Shown piece by piece: positions 24,706-32,814 of a stretch of DNA of 64,000 nt; the first letter of the stretch is position 1, and each line of letters starts with the position of its first letter. Origin of the DNA: Actinophytocola sp044466355 (GTDB lineage Bacteria; Actinomycetota; Actinomycetes; Mycobacteriales; Pseudonocardiaceae); assembly GCF_044466355.1 (NCBI RefSeq), contig NZ_JBITMQ010000019.1:1-64000 (forward strand). The letters are read 5' to 3'. The position numbers were made by a program, and so were the translations under genes. The notes under the pieces were generated by a model. The model had not been told where the DNA came from. It saw nothing but the letters and a program-made list of their open reading frames with translations, and searched no databases.

Positions 24706-25317
24706 ATGACGACCACACTCGCCCCACCCCGCACCGCGCCGCCCGCCGTGGCCATGTTCGGGTTGTTCCTCGTCAGCCTCCTGATCGGGCTCGTGTTCAC
24801 GGGCAGCATGTACTCGTCGCCGTTCATCGACGACGGGGAGATCGCCCGCTACTACGCCGACAACGCCGGTGCCCTGCGCTGGATCGCGCTCACCCAGTTC
24901 CTGTCGGCGCTCGCGCTGCTCGTGTTCACCGCCGTCATCTCGGAGCGGGTGCCGGGCGCCCGGATCGCCGCCGCCGGTGGGTACCTCTCCGCCGGGTTGC
25001 TCGCCGTCAACGCGCTCACCCAGTGGGTGCTCACCTACGACGGCGTCATCGCATCGCCCGAGGCGCGCCGCGGGTTCCACCTGCTGTTCTTCGGGCTCGG
25101 CGGGTTCGGGCACGTGGCCGCGGGCGGCGTGATGGTCGCCGGGCTCTGCCTCACCGGCGTGCTGCCGAAGGTGCTGCGGCAGATCGGGTGGGTGCTCGCC
25201 GCGCTCTCGGTGCTGTCGCTGTTCACGTTCGTCACGGAGGCGGCGACGCTGCTGATCCCCATCGGACGGTTCCCGACCCTCCTGTGGCTCGTGGCGGTGG
25301 GGTACGCACTACGTTGA
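24706..25317 (+). CDS. DUF4386-like integral membrane protein
   Basis: A 203-residue protein with about six hydrophobic helices, for example AMFGLFLVSLLIGLVFTGSM, FLSALALLVFTAVIS, LLFFGLGGFGHVAAGGVMVA and LSVLSLFTFVTEAATLL. The pattern resembles uncharacterised DUF4386-type membrane proteins, but the match is by general look only. The ATG at 24706 follows AAAGGACGGG. The next gene starts 4 bp after its stop. Function unknown. Confidence 0.6.
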   Translation: MTTTLAPPRTAPPAVAMFGLFLVSLLIGLVFTGSMYSSPFIDDGEIARYYADNAGALRWIALTQFLSALALLVFTAVISERVPGARIAAAGGYLSAGLLAVNALTQWVLTYDGVIASPEARRGFHLLFFGLGGFGHVAAGGVMVAGLCLTGVLPKVLRQIGWVLAALSVLSLFTFVTEAATLLIPIGRFPTLLWLVAVGYALR

Positions 25318-25321
25318 CGGC

Positions 25322-26209
25322 ATGCAGTTCGGCTTCTCGTTGCTCCCCACCGCGGACCTCCGGGCGCACCTCGCGGTCGTCGACGCCGCCGAGCGGGGTG
25401 GCCTCGACCTGGTCGGCGTGCAGGATCACCCGTACGCGCCGCCGCTCGTCGAGAGCTTCTCGCTGATCGCGACGCTGCTGGCCCGCACCGAGCGCCTCCG
25501 GTTCTTCCCGGACGTCGCCGCGCTGCCGCTCCGCCCCGCGCCCATGCTCGCGCAGACGGCGGCCACCCTCGACGTGCTGTCCGGCGGCCGGTTCGAACTG
25601 GGCCTCGGCGCGGGCGGCAACTGGCACGGCATCGAGTCCATGGGTGTGCAGCGACTGAGCCCACGGCAGGCCATGGCCGCGCTGGAGGAGGCCATCGCCG
25701 TGCTCCGTGCGCTGTGGACGCCGGGCACCGCCGACGTGCGCGGCGAGTACCACTCGGTCACCGAGGTCCACACCGGACCGCTCCCGGCCCACCCGATCCA
25801 GATCTGGGTCGGCTCGCAGGGCCCGCGCAGCTTCGCGCTGACCGGTCGCCTCGCCGACGGCTGGGCCGCGCCGATCCCGTCCTACCTGCCGTACGAGGCG
25901 TGGGCCGAGGGCAACGAGACGATCTCGCGGGCCGCCACCGACGCGGGCCGCGACCCCGCCGACGTGCTGCGCATGGCCCAGCTCGTCGGCACCATCACCG
26001 ACACCCCGGGGGACCGGGACAGCACCGAGGCCCGCGAGGGCTCGGCCCCGGTCCGCGGCACCGCCGACCAGTGGGCGTCCCTGATCGCCCGGCTCGCCAC
26101 CGAGCAGCCGTTCCGCTGCTTCGTGTTCTGGCCGGAACAGGGCACCGTGGACCAGGTCGAACGCTTCGCGAAGGACGTCGTCCCGGCCGCCCGCGCCCTC
26201 CTCGGCTGA
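25322..26209 (+). CDS. LLM-class F420-dependent oxidoreductase
   Basis: A 295-residue luciferase-like TIM-barrel enzyme of the F420-dependent group. Landmarks are the N-terminal MQFGFSLLPTADLRAHLAVV, LDVLSGGRFELGLGAGGNWH (the cofactor-binding loop of the family) and HPIQIWVGSQGPRSFALTGR. Such enzymes catalyse hydride transfer with F420H2 or act as flavin monooxygenases. It is almost contiguous with the membrane-protein gene. A second LLM enzyme lies at 31566, so the locus may use F420H2 twice. The substrate is unknown. Confidence 0.82.
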   Translation: MQFGFSLLPTADLRAHLAVVDAAERGGLDLVGVQDHPYAPPLVESFSLIATLLARTERLRFFPDVAALPLRPAPMLAQTAATLDVLSGGRFELGLGAGGNWHGIESMGVQRLSPRQAMAALEEAIAVLRALWTPGTADVRGEYHSVTEVHTGPLPAHPIQIWVGSQGPRSFALTGRLADGWAAPIPSYLPYEAWAEGNETISRAATDAGRDPADVLRMAQLVGTITDTPGDRDSTEAREGSAPVRGTADQWASLIARLATEQPFRCFVFWPEQGTVDQVERFAKDVVPAARALLG

Positions 26210-26347
26210 CCTACCCGTCCACACGGCACACGCGCTGACGCGCCCCCTCTGTGTCTCTCTGTGCCCCTGCTCGCCTTGAACCACCTTCGAGTGGCTCTCG
26301 ACTCGCGCCTTGACCCTGGCATCAGTACCTACGGGAAAGGGAGCGCG

Positions 26348-26884
26348 ATGACCGCGACGATCAACCGACAGATCCCGGGCACGGTGGGGGTCGTTGGGCT
26401 CGGGTACACCGGGCTGCCGCTGGCCCTGTCGCTGGCCGGATCCGGACTGCTGACCATCGGCCTCGACACCGACCGGGGCAAGGTCTCCGACCTGCTGGTG
26501 GGGCGGTCCTACCTGCCGGGCATCGCCGACGACGAGTTGGTCGCCACCGCCGAGTGGTTCGAGCCCACCGTGGATCCCCGCAGGCTGGCGGGGCTCGACG
26601 CGTACGTCATCTGTGCGCCGACGCCGACCGCCGACGGTGGCGACGCCGACCTGACCTACGTGGACGCGGCGGCGGACCTCGTCGCGCCGCTCATCCGGGC
26701 CGGTGCGCTGGTCGTCCTGCAGTCGATGGTGCCGCCCGAGACCGTCGCGCAGCTGGCCGCCCGGCTCTCGCGCGGCAGCGGGCTGGTCCCCGGTGTGGAC
26801 TTCCACTTCGCCATGGCGCCCGAGCGCATCGACGCGCTCGGGCTCCCCTCGCACGAGGGCACCGACGCGGCCACCAGGCCGTAG
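26348..26884 (+). CDS. Truncated NDP-sugar dehydrogenase, N-terminal NAD domain only
   Basis: A 178-residue protein matching only the NAD-binding domain of UDP-glucose/UDP-N-acetylglucosamine 6-dehydrogenases (VipA/WbpA type). Landmarks are VGVVGLGYTGLPLALSLAGS (dinucleotide motif), GLDTD (ribose-binding Asp), VICAPTP and VVLQSMVPPETV, ending after HFAMAPERIDALG. Family members are about 420-440 residues; the central helix, catalytic Cys and C-terminal UDP domain are absent, and no continuation is seen in other frames before the next gene. It therefore cannot oxidise a sugar by the usual mechanism. It is either a decayed gene or a repurposed NAD protein. GGGAAAGGGAG precedes the ATG; the cassette below follows on the same strand. 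Confidence 0.75.
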   Translation: MTATINRQIPGTVGVVGLGYTGLPLALSLAGSGLLTIGLDTDRGKVSDLLVGRSYLPGIADDELVATAEWFEPTVDPRRLAGLDAYVICAPTPTADGGDADLTYVDAAADLVAPLIRAGALVVLQSMVPPETVAQLAARLSRGSGLVPGVDFHFAMAPERIDALGLPSHEGTDAATRP

Positions 26885-26923
26885 CACCCGCCGCGGCGGC
26901 CATCACCTGCGAGGGGACGACAG

Positions 26924-27889
26924 ATGCACCTCGACCAGATCATCGCCAACACGATTCCCGTCATCGTCGGCTACGGCCGCGCCGGGCGGGACCTCCACCG
27001 CGCCCTGCGCGGTCTCGGGCGGCCCGAGGTCGTCGTGGCCGACCCGCGCCCGGCCGCCGCACCCGGCGTGACGTGGCTGCCGACGGTGGCCGCGGCGCTG
27101 GCGCGGGTCGATCCCGGCCGCGCGGTGTTCCACGTGGCCACGCCGGTCACCGAGCAGCACGCGGTGATCGGCGCGCTCGTCGCCGCGGGCGCGCGGAACG
27201 TGGTGCTCGACAAGCCGGCCGCCGGTGACGTCCGTGCCGTCGCCGCGCTCGCGGGGCGGACGCGGATCGTGCCGGTCGCGGGGTGGTTGACGAGCGCGGT
27301 CACCGGCCGCGTCGACGAGGCCGTCGCCGACGGGGTGATCGGCGCGGTCCGCTCGATCCGCATGGAGTGGATGGAGCCCCGCGCCAACCGGTCCGCCGAC
27401 CCGGCACCGGCCACGGAGGTCGCGCTGCCGCACCAGGTCCTGCTCGCCCTCCACCTCGGCGGTGGGCCGGGCGAGCCGGCCGACACGCTCACGTGGGGCA
27501 TGCCGCTGCCGGACGGCACCGAGCTGCCCGGCGCGGGCGGCGTGGACGTCACGCTGCGCCAGCCGAACCGCGTCACGACCCGGCTCATGTCCGACCTGAC
27601 GGGCCCGGTCGGCCTGCGGCGCCTGCGCGTCACCGGCACCCGGGGCACGCTCGTCGCCCACCACCCGCTCGGCTCCGACGACCACACCGGCCAGGTGATC
27701 CTGCCCGGCCACGACCGTGAGCTGATCCGGGACCGGCCGGTCACCCGGTTCCTGACGGCTGCCTACGCGTACTTCGCGGGCGAGGGCCCGCCGCCACCCG
27801 GGGACCTCGCGCTGCACGTGCGGGTCGCCGAGCTGGTCCAGGAAGCAACCCAGCACGCACGCACGATCGACGAGGAGTTCGCGGCATGA
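26924..27889 (+). CDS. Gfo/Idh/MocA-family oxidoreductase
   Basis: A 321-residue NAD(P)-dependent enzyme. The N-terminal Rossmann segment TIPVIVGYGRAGRDLHRALR and the VVLDKPAAGDV stretch, which replaces the family's EKP motif with DKP, identify it. The C-terminal alpha/beta domain carries the substrate pocket. Family members oxidise or reduce hydroxyls of sugars, inositols and amino sugars, such as the 3-position of NDP-sugar acids (WbpB) or kanosamine precursors (NtdC). The following DegT gene starts inside its stop codon (ATGA), so a ketone it makes is probably transaminated next (inference). Confidence 0.82.
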   Translation: MHLDQIIANTIPVIVGYGRAGRDLHRALRGLGRPEVVVADPRPAAAPGVTWLPTVAAALARVDPGRAVFHVATPVTEQHAVIGALVAAGARNVVLDKPAAGDVRAVAALAGRTRIVPVAGWLTSAVTGRVDEAVADGVIGAVRSIRMEWMEPRANRSADPAPATEVALPHQVLLALHLGGGPGEPADTLTWGMPLPDGTELPGAGGVDVTLRQPNRVTTRLMSDLTGPVGLRRLRVTGTRGTLVAHHPLGSDDHTGQVILPGHDRELIRDRPVTRFLTAAYAYFAGEGPPPPGDLALHVRVAELVQEATQHARTIDEEFAA

Positions 27890-29031
27890 GCGGAGCCAAT
27901 CACCACACTCAGGGCGTCCCCTTCTTCTCCGGTGCGACGACGATGCGCCGCGACTGGCCAGTGCTCGAACCACGCATCCGTGAGATCGCCGCGTCCGGCC
28001 GGTTCACGTCCGGCGTCTGGGCGGAGCGGCTCGAACAGGAACTGTGCGAGTACACGGGCGCCAAGCACGTCATCGTGGTCGGCAACGGCACGGACGCGCT
28101 GATCATGATGCTGCGCGCGGCGGGCATCCGGCCGGGTGACGAGGTGATCGTCCCCGCCTACTCGTTCTTCGCCACCGCGTCGTCGGTGCTGCACGCGGGC
28201 GCCACGCCGGTCATGGTCGACGTCCTGCCCGGCTCGTACGCGCTCGACCCGGACCAGGTCGAGGCCGCGATCACCGGCCGCACCAGGGCGATCCTGGCGG
28301 TGCACCTGTTCAGCCAGCTCGCCCCGATGGTCGAGCTGGCGGAGGTCGCCGAACGCCACGGCCTGCTGCTCCTGGAGGACGGCGCGGAGGGCATCGGCAT
28401 GTGGCAGGGCGGTGTCCACGCGGGACTGTTCGGCACCGCGGGCGCGCTGTCGTTCTTCCCCACCAAGACACTCGGCGCGCTCGGTGACGCGGGCGCCGTG
28501 CTCACCGACGACGACGAGGTCGCCGCCCGCGTCCGCCGCCTGCGCCGCCACGGGCAGACCACCGACGACGGCCACGAGTACCAGGATCTCGGCTACAACA
28601 GCCGCTGCGACGAGATCGAGGCCGCCGTCCTCGTCACCCGCCTCGCGCACCTCGACGACGACGTCGAACGCCGCCGCGTGCTGGCGCAGCGGTACACGCA
28701 ACGCCTGGCCGAGGTCGTCGAGACGCCCTACCTGGCACCGGCCAAGGGCGACGGCGGCCTGACGTTCTCCGTGTACCTCATCGAGACCGACCGCCGCGAC
28801 GAGCTGGCCGAGTTCCTCGCCGGGTACGGGGTCGGCACCAAGGTGTACTACCCGCGGCCCGTGCCGCGGGAGCCCGCGCTCGCCCACCTGGCCCGCCACC
28901 CCGTTCCGGTCGCCGAGGCGGCGGCGACACGTGCCCTCGCCCTGCCGCTCTACCCGGACCTGGCCGCCGAGCAGGTCGACCACGTCGCCGACCTGGTCCG
29001 CGACTGCCACGATCCGCGGCGGGCCCGATGA
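27886..29031 (+). CDS. DegT/DnrJ/EryC1 aminotransferase (first of two)
   Basis: A 381-residue PLP-dependent sugar aminotransferase. The PLP lysine is K194 in FFPTKTLGALGDAGA; VGNGTDALIMMLRAAGI is the phosphate-binding turn and LLEDGAEGIG carries the PLP-ring Asp region. The EVIVPAYSFFATASS and VHLFSQLAPM segments are family hallmarks. It overlaps the oxidoreductase upstream and the second aminotransferase downstream by 4 bases each. It likely converts a keto-sugar or keto-cyclitol to an amine. AHBA-synthase-like chemistry is an alternative, since that enzyme belongs to the same family. Confidence 0.88.
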   Translation: MSGANHHTQGVPFFSGATTMRRDWPVLEPRIREIAASGRFTSGVWAERLEQELCEYTGAKHVIVVGNGTDALIMMLRAAGIRPGDEVIVPAYSFFATASSVLHAGATPVMVDVLPGSYALDPDQVEAAITGRTRAILAVHLFSQLAPMVELAEVAERHGLLLLEDGAEGIGMWQGGVHAGLFGTAGALSFFPTKTLGALGDAGAVLTDDDEVAARVRRLRRHGQTTDDGHEYQDLGYNSRCDEIEAAVLVTRLAHLDDDVERRRVLAQRYTQRLAEVVETPYLAPAKGDGGLTFSVYLIETDRRDELAEFLAGYGVGTKVYYPRPVPREPALAHLARHPVPVAEAAATRALALPLYPDLAAEQVDHVADLVRDCHDPRRAR

Positions 29032-30137
29032 CCAGCACGATCCCCTTCGCGGGGTTCGACCGCCGGTACGAGGGCTGGGTCGACGACCTGGTCGACGTGG
29101 TGCACGAGGTCGGGGAGTCCGACGAGTTCGTCCTCGCCTCCCGGGTCGCCGCGCTGGAGGCCGCGATCGCCGCACAGGTCGGCATCACGCACGCGGTCGG
29201 CTGCGCGAGCGGCACCGGCGCCCTCACCCTCGCGCTGACCGCGCTGGGCGTCGGCCCGGGCGACGAGGTGGTCACGCCCGCGTTCTCGGCCGTCTCGCCG
29301 GCCGGCACGGTCGCGCTGACCGGCGCCACCCCGGTGTTCGCGGACGTGGACCTGGTCGACCACGCGCTCGACCCGGCCGCCGCGGCGACCGCGATCACCG
29401 GCCGCACGAGGGCGATCATGGCCGTGCACCTGTTCAGCCAGGTCGCGCCCATGACCCGGCTGCGCACGCTCGCGTCACGGCGGGGTGTGGCGCTCGTCGA
29501 GGACAGCGCGGGCACGCTCGGCGGCACGGTCTCCGGCCGCCGCACGGGCACCGCGGGTGACGTGGGCGTGTTCTCGTTCTCCCCGGCGAAGCCGCTCGGC
29601 GGGCCTGGGGACGCGGGCATGGTCGTCACCGCCGACGGCGAGCTGGCCGCGACCGTCCGCGCGCTGCGCGACCACGGACAGGGCACGGTTCCGTTCCGGC
29701 ACGACCGGGTGGGATTCGCCTGCCACATGGACGAGATCGTCGCCGGGTTCCTGCTGCGCAGGCTGCCCACACTGGACCGGCAGCTCGCGGCACGCAGGCA
29801 GCGCGCGGAGCGGTACACGGCCGCGTTGCCGCAGGAGGTCGCCGCACCGACCGGCTTCGGGGACCGCGCGGTCCACACGTACGTGGTCCGCGTGCCGGAA
29901 CGGGACCGGTTGCGGAGGTTCCTCACCGCGAACGGCGTCGAGACCGTCGTGCACTGCCCGAAGCCGCTGCACCTGCAGCCCGCGTTCGCGCACCTCGGCC
30001 ACGGCCCCGGCGACTTCCCGAACGCGGAACGGCTGGCCCGCGAGTGTGTGGCGCTGCCGCTGTACCCCGAGCAGCCGCTGTCCGACGTGGACCGAGTGGC
30101 GGAGCTGGTCACCCGCTTCTTCCGGAGCGGGTCGTGA
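29028..30137 (+). CDS. DegT/DnrJ/EryC1 aminotransferase (second of two)
   Basis: A 369-residue paralogue of the preceding enzyme. PLP lysine K188 lies in SPAKPLGGPGDAGM, the cofactor loop is CASGTGALTLALTALGV, and VEDSAGTLGG is the Asp region. Residues such as VVTPAFSAVSPAGTVALTG differ enough from the first copy to suggest a different substrate or site. Tandem DegT genes usually mean two amino groups, or an aminotransferase plus a dehydratase-like member (the lysine is kept here, so a transaminase is expected). It is coupled to its neighbours by ATGA and GTGA overlaps. Confidence 0.87.
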   Translation: MTSTIPFAGFDRRYEGWVDDLVDVVHEVGESDEFVLASRVAALEAAIAAQVGITHAVGCASGTGALTLALTALGVGPGDEVVTPAFSAVSPAGTVALTGATPVFADVDLVDHALDPAAAATAITGRTRAIMAVHLFSQVAPMTRLRTLASRRGVALVEDSAGTLGGTVSGRRTGTAGDVGVFSFSPAKPLGGPGDAGMVVTADGELAATVRALRDHGQGTVPFRHDRVGFACHMDEIVAGFLLRRLPTLDRQLAARRQRAERYTAALPQEVAAPTGFGDRAVHTYVVRVPERDRLRRFLTANGVETVVHCPKPLHLQPAFAHLGHGPGDFPNAERLARECVALPLYPEQPLSDVDRVAELVTRFFRSGS

Positions 30138-31003
30138 CCAGGGTGAGCGGGGTCGGCGACGAGGCCGCCGCGAGCCTCGCCGACCAAATCCGCATCCACC
30201 GCGCACTCGGCCTCGACGGTCTTGAGCTACGCACCGTCGACGGGCGCGGGCTGTACGAACTGACCGACGCGCAGGCCGCGCTGATGGCGGTACGCGTCCT
30301 CACGTCCGGTCTGGAGGTGCCGGTCGTGGCCACGCCGATCGGCGGGCGGGGCGCCTCGATCGGCGCGCCACGTGCCCTGGACCTCGCGATCCTGCGGCGT
30401 ACCGCGGAGATCGCGAGCCTGGTCGGCTGCCGGCACCTCCGGGTCATGTCGTACCCCAACGACGGCAGGCCCGACGCGGAGTGGCGGAAGGCCGCGCTGG
30501 CCCGGCTCACCCGGCTGACCCGGCTCGCCGAGGACCTGGACGTGGTGCTGCTGCACGAGAACCGTCACGGCTGGGCGTCCCGGTCGGCGGCGGCGTCGGT
30601 CGAGCTCGTGACCACGGTGGACAGCCCGAACCTGCGGCTGCTGTTCGACACCGGCAACGGCCTCGCCCACGGCTACGACGCGCTGCCGTTCCTGTGGGAG
30701 GTGCTGCCGTGGGTGGCGCACGTGCACGTGCGGGACGGTGTGCGCACCGAAGACGGCGCCGAGTTCGCCGTTCCGGGCGACGGCGAGGTGGGGGTGGCCG
30801 ACTGCCTGCGGCTGCTGGCGGACGCCGGGTACGACGGCTGGTACAGCCTCGAACCGCACGTCGCGCGCATCCCGCACCTGGGCGTCACCGCCGACCCGGC
30901 CACGCTCGAAGCCGGTTACCGCACGTGCGCGGAGAAGTTCCTGACGCTGCTCGATCGCGGCGGTGCTAGGACCGGACCCTGGCCGCCGCCACGAAAGCCC
31001 TGA
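30134..31003 (+). CDS. Sugar isomerase/epimerase-like TIM-barrel protein
   Basis: A 289-residue AP-endonuclease-2-type TIM barrel, as in sugar-phosphate isomerases, hydroxypyruvate isomerases and IolE-like dehydratases. Metal-ligand segments are visible: LLHENRHGWASRS, LLFDTGNGLAHGY, VAHVHVRDG and WYSLEPHVAR. The GTG start at 30134 overlaps the preceding stop as GTGA, making it the fourth coupled gene of the cassette. Isomerisation or epimerisation of the sugar or cyclitol handled by the aminotransferases is likely. Its 3' end runs 38 bases into the convergent trpF gene. Confidence 0.78.
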   Translation: MTRVSGVGDEAAASLADQIRIHRALGLDGLELRTVDGRGLYELTDAQAALMAVRVLTSGLEVPVVATPIGGRGASIGAPRALDLAILRRTAEIASLVGCRHLRVMSYPNDGRPDAEWRKAALARLTRLTRLAEDLDVVLLHENRHGWASRSAAASVELVTTVDSPNLRLLFDTGNGLAHGYDALPFLWEVLPWVAHVHVRDGVRTEDGAEFAVPGDGEVGVADCLRLLADAGYDGWYSLEPHVARIPHLGVTADPATLEAGYRTCAEKFLTLLDRGGARTGPWPPPRKP

Positions 31004-31556
31004 TCAGCCCGTGGTCCTTGACGCCGCGACTGGACTCGACCCCGCTGGAGACGTCGACCCCCCAGGCCCCGGACGTCCCGGCGGCGACGGCTACGGAATC
31101 GGGTGTGAGGCCCCCGGCCAGCAGCCACTGCCCGCGCAGGCCCGCGACCGAGCCGTAGTCCCACGACTCGCCCGACCCGGCGCGTGGCGCGTCCACGAGC
31201 AGGAACTGTTCCCCGTAGGCGCCGACCCGCAGGTCAGGCGCCGAGAACGGCACCGCGCGGATCAGTTGCCACCGCGGGTCGGCCAGTGCCGTGAAGGCGT
31301 CCTTCGAGTAGTCGCCGTGCAGTTGGACGGCGCCGACACCGGTGGCCTCCGCGATCGCGCGGACCTCGTCCACCGGCTGCTTGTGGAACACGCCGACGGT
31401 CAACGTGGGACCGGCCACCGCCACGAGTGAACGGGCGGTGGCCGGGTCGACCTGGCGCGGGCTCGTCGCGAACAGGAACCCGACGGCGTCGGCGCCCGAG
31501 GACACCGCGACGTCGACGTCCGCCGACGTGCGGAGCCCACAGACCTTCACGAACAT
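30966..31556 (-). CDS. trpF: Phosphoribosylanthranilate isomerase (TrpF)
   Basis: A 196-residue TrpF with its catalytic elements intact: the N-terminal VKVCGLRT (general-base Cys7), VGAVQLHGDYS, the general-acid Asp in LLVDAPRAGSG, and GVDVSSGVESSRGVKD binding the phosphate. The reaction is the Amadori rearrangement of phosphoribosylanthranilate in tryptophan synthesis. It is free-standing, convergent with the amino-sugar cassette and followed by an LLM gene. In many actinomycetes PriA does this job and no trpF exists, so its position inside a biosynthetic locus is notable. It could be a pathway-specific Amadori-type isomerase or simply a resident trpF. Confidence 0.88.
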   Translation of the reverse strand: MFVKVCGLRTSADVDVAVSSGADAVGFLFATSPRQVDPATARSLVAVAGPTLTVGVFHKQPVDEVRAIAEATGVGAVQLHGDYSKDAFTALADPRWQLIRAVPFSAPDLRVGAYGEQFLLVDAPRAGSGESWDYGSVAGLRGQWLLAGGLTPDSVAVAAGTSGAWGVDVSSGVESSRGVKDHGLIRAFVAAARVRS

Positions 31557-31565
31557 GTGTCCAGA

Positions 31566-32414
31566 CTACTCACCGATGAACTCACGCAGCTCTTTCAGCT
31601 GGTCAAGCCCCGATGAACACGGCGCGAGCAGCACCTCGTCGCAGCCCGCCTCCTCCAGCCGCGTGAGCGTCTCCCGCAGCCGGGCCGGGCCGATCGCCGA
31701 GCCGCGCAGCACCATCTGCGCGTACGGCGGGGCGAACCCGTAGTAGTCGTTCAGGTACCGGTCGGCCAGCTCGTCGGCGTGCGCACCCAGCGAGAAGTAC
31801 GTGAGCGCCACCAGCCGGCCACGGCCACCGGCCGCCCGGTACGCCGCCGCACCACCGGCGAACATCTCGACGCCGCCGCTGCCGGAGATCCACGCGTCCG
31901 CCAGCCGCGCCGCCCGCTCGACGGCCTTCGGCGAGTGCCCGCCCAGCATGATCGGCGGGCCGCCGGGCGACACGGGCGCGGGCCCGATGCCGCCCGCGAA
32001 CCCGCGCCGCTCGCCCGCCCAGATGGCCTTGGCCTCGGCGATCTGCTGCTCCAGCACCCGGCCGCGGCCCTTCATCGGCACCCCGGACGCGTTGAAGTCG
32101 TCCGGGCGCGCGCCCGCCGCGAGGCCGAGCACGAGCCGACCGCCGGACAGCCGGTCCAGGCTCGCGGCCTGCTTCGCGAGCAGGGCCGCGTTGCCGTGCA
32201 GCGGCGACAGCAGGATCGCGGTCACGAGCTTCACCCGCTCGGTGACCGCGGCCGCTGCCGACAGCGCGACCACGCCGTCGTAGTTGTCGTACACCAGCCT
32301 GCCCAGCGCGGCGACGCTCGAGAACCCGCCGCGGTCGGCCTCGACGGCCCACTCGACCAGCGCGTCTCCCGGCGTCTCCCGGACCGTGCTCGGCAGTGCG
32401 ACCCCGATCTCCAT
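31566..32414 (-). CDS. LLM-class F420/flavin-dependent oxidoreductase
   Basis: A 282-residue luciferase-like enzyme. The N-terminal MEIGVALPSTVRETPGDALV, LDRLSGGRLVLGLAAGARPD (cofactor loop) and PPIMLGGHSPKAVERAARLA define the family. It starts at 32414, where its ATG overlaps the stop of the SchA/CurD gene (ATGA), so it is the last gene of the minus-strand operon 34976-31566. Together with the SDR, amidohydrolase and cupin upstream it probably supplies a reductive or oxygenation step on the polyketide. It is not closely similar to the LLM enzyme at 25322. Confidence 0.82.
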   Translation of the reverse strand: MEIGVALPSTVRETPGDALVEWAVEADRGGFSSVAALGRLVYDNYDGVVALSAAAAVTERVKLVTAILLSPLHGNAALLAKQAASLDRLSGGRLVLGLAAGARPDDFNASGVPMKGRGRVLEQQIAEAKAIWAGERRGFAGGIGPAPVSPGGPPIMLGGHSPKAVERAARLADAWISGSGGVEMFAGGAAAYRAAGGRGRLVALTYFSLGAHADELADRYLNDYYGFAPPYAQMVLRGSAIGPARLRETLTRLEEAGCDEVLLAPCSSGLDQLKELREFIGE

Positions 32415-32791
32415 CAGGCCGCCGCCGCACCCGGCGCACGCCGGTTCAGCACGTTCTCCATGCCCGCCTTCTGGAAGAACGCCCGCGCACCCTCGGGGGT
32501 GACCATGTCGCGCCCCTCGGTCAGGTGCTCCTCGAGCTGCCGCTCGAACTCACGCACCTCCGGCTGCCTGCTCATGTGCGCGGCCACCACCGGCAGCGGC
32601 CCCTCGACCTCGATCACGCGGATCGCGACACCGGTGCCGACGAACGCCATGGTGGCGAGCAGCTTGCCGACGACCTGCCCGTCCGGGCCGGTGATCTCGA
32701 AGTTCGGCCTGCCGCTGTTGCGGAACAGCTCCTTGACGATCTCCTCGCTGCCTTCCTTGATCGGGTAGTACAGCGCGTGCCAGGTGGACAT
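32414..32791 (-). CDS. SchA/CurD-like protein
   Basis: A 125-residue protein with the start STWHALYYPIKEGSEEIVKE and a following FEITGPDGQVVGKLLATMAF, matching the SchA/CurD family found in spore-pigment and other type II polyketide clusters (curD, schA, whiE-ORFI). These are probably ferredoxin-like alpha+beta dimers; the reaction is uncertain, but they accompany cyclases and monooxygenases. Its presence 27 kb from the KS genes supports treating the region as one polyketide cluster. It is coupled to the LLM gene, with 23 bp to the SDR gene upstream. Confidence 0.8.
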   Translation of the reverse strand: MSTWHALYYPIKEGSEEIVKELFRNSGRPNFEITGPDGQVVGKLLATMAFVGTGVAIRVIEVEGPLPVVAAHMSRQPEVREFERQLEEHLTEGRDMVTPEGARAFFQKAGMENVLNRRAPGAAAA

Positions 32792-32814
32792 TCCCTCAAC
32801 CTCCGTTTGGTGCT

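Noticed and set aside
26348..26884. Frameshift hiding the rest of the sugar dehydrogenase downstream
   Set aside because: The 39 bp to the next start encode no dehydrogenase-like residues in any frame, and the next gene is an unrelated oxidoreductase.
27886..30137. AHBA synthase pathway for an ansamycin starter
   Set aside because: Only the DegT family match supports it; no aminoDAHP synthase, aminodehydroquinate synthase or dehydratase genes are present.
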